This document shows positions 5,420 through 6,030 of a stretch of DNA of 6,030 nucleotides, piece after piece. Position numbers and translations under genes: made by a program. The first letter of the stretch is position 1. Every line of letters starts with the position of its first letter. The notes beneath the pieces were generated by a model. That model saw only the letters and a program-made list of their open reading frames with translations. It was not told the DNA's origin and did not search any database. The stretch comes from GCA-2720975 sp964467985 (GTDB lineage Bacteria; Planctomycetota; UBA1135; GCA-002686595), in NCBI GenBank assembly GCA_964467985.1, contig CAYXTP010000034.1, forward strand, positions 1 to 6,030, in the 5' to 3' direction.

Positions 5420-5708
5420 ATACGGAGTGGCGCTCCCTGCCGCACCAATCCGGCAAGCGAGTACGGTACTCGCCCAGATTCCAACCCTAGGTGGAGCTCC
5501 GGTTCCTGATCAGAATTCCGGAGCTGTTCCAAGTTGCTACTAGGGGATCCACATTCACCGAATGGCCGTGCCGCGTTGCTGTTGACCGGGAGTTCGGCTC
5601 GCTCGGTTGCCTCGGCAGGCCCAGGAATGGATTCATACGATGCTTGGGCCCTCAGGTAGTGGCGCACTTGTCTGCCGGAATGGTGCGGCAGGGAGCGCCA
5701 CTCCGTAT
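5420..5708. mobile_element. MITE-like element, copy B (289 bp)
   Basis: Complete copy, offset 1508 bp from copy A and apparently identical to it, with inverted repeats at 5420-5455 and 5673-5708. The near-identity of two separated copies implies recent mobility or gene conversion. The original right flank of this copy was probably the AGTGCGTCC sequence now found after copy C; the left flank just outside the 9-mers ends in AGT, giving a possible 3-bp target duplication. Confidence 0.75.
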
Positions 5709-5971
5709 CGGTTAGCGAGTACGGTACTCGCCCAGATTCCAACCCTAGGTGGAGCTCCGGTTCCTGATCAGAATTCCGGAGCTGTTCCAAGTTGCTACTA
5801 GGGGATCCACATTCACCGAATGGCCGTGCCGCGTTGCTGTTGACCGGGAGTTCGGCTCGCTCGGTTGCCTCGGCAGGCCCAGGAATGGATTCATACGATG
5901 CTTGGGCCCTCAGGTAGTGGCGCACTTGTCTGCCGGAATGGTGCGGCAGGGAGCGCCACTCCGTATCGGTT
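5456..5971. repeat. Tandem duplication, two 258-bp units
   Basis: Units 5456-5713 and 5714-5971 appear identical. They run from just inside the left inverted repeat through the right inverted repeat and CGGTT. Both end points are followed by AG (AGCGAG at the inner junction, AGTGCG at the outer flank), consistent with duplication at 2-bp microhomology. Because 258 is divisible by three, open frames on either strand run on or recur across the units without meaning that they code. Confidence 0.85.
5714..5966. mobile_element. MITE-like element, partial copy C lacking its left inverted repeat
   Basis: Carries everything from the inner 8-bp palindrome to the right inverted repeat (5931-5966), but the left 36-bp repeat is missing. 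It arose, by inference, from tandem duplication of copy B rather than by its own insertion. Confidence 0.8.
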
Positions 5972-5977
5972 AGTGCG

Positions 5978-6011
5978 TCCCCGGCGAACCGCGTGCGTTT
6001 TCCTCCGGGGA
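5978..6011. other. Inverted repeat in the right flank
   Basis: TCCCCGG (5978-5984) pairs with CCGGGGA (6005-6011) around a 20-nt loop. There is no T run after it on either strand, so it is not a recognisable terminator. The last 59 bases of the window show no gene. Confidence 0.4.
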
Positions 6012-6030
6012 ACTAGCGGTGAACCAACGG

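Noticed and set aside
3912..5973. Open frames of 74 aa (plus) and 97 or 172 aa (minus) inside the repeated element
   Set aside because: They are identical only because the DNA is identical. The 172-aa frame arises because the 258-bp period is a multiple of three. There are no ribosome-binding sites or recognisable domains.

Overview
The window is GC-rich bacterial DNA and looks like an accessory (island-like) segment. It opens with the last 29 bases of a tRNA gene. Beyond that are short, mostly uncharacterised genes, all on the minus strand, mixed with fragments of mobile DNA. The organism cannot be named from this sequence. High G+C and secreted proteins without recognisable domains would suit a planctomycete-like or other GC-rich environmental bacterium, but that is a guess.

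Layout from left to right: tRNA 3' end (1-29); a gene-free stretch (30-408); a secreted protein of unknown function (409-1779, minus); an intergenic region with a repeated motif; a two-gene operon, read right to left, of a PD-(D/E)XK nuclease-like protein (2495-2989) whose stop overlaps the start of a small protein with a ParB/sulfiredoxin-type DGxHR motif (1962-2495); a second intergenic region with the same repeated motif; a single-domain GNAT acetyltransferase (3161-3562); about 340 bp without a clear gene; a 289-bp palindrome-rich element with 36-bp terminal inverted repeats (3912-4200); a remnant of an IS3-type OrfA (about 4204-4490, plus strand); a membrane-anchored or secreted protein of unknown function (4496-5164, minus); and a second identical copy of the 289-bp element (5420-5708) followed directly by a partial tandem copy (5714-5966).

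Two patterns stand out. First, the 289-bp element behaves like a MITE: it has long near-perfect inverted repeats, no transposase, strong internal palindromes and three copies that look identical. The third copy is best explained as a later 258-bp tandem duplication with AG microhomology. Second, the intergenic regions upstream of the secreted-protein gene and of the nuclease gene share a 50-nt block (38/50 identical, ungapped). In both, a core AGACTGGnnnTCATG places an ATG 38-40 nt before the gene start and opens a 12-codon reading frame that ends at that start codon. The two units may therefore share a promoter, leader or cassette border.

Only the nuclease and DGxHR genes show clear functional coupling (overlapping stop and start). 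The others look like independent single-gene units brought together in a region shaped by mobile elements.
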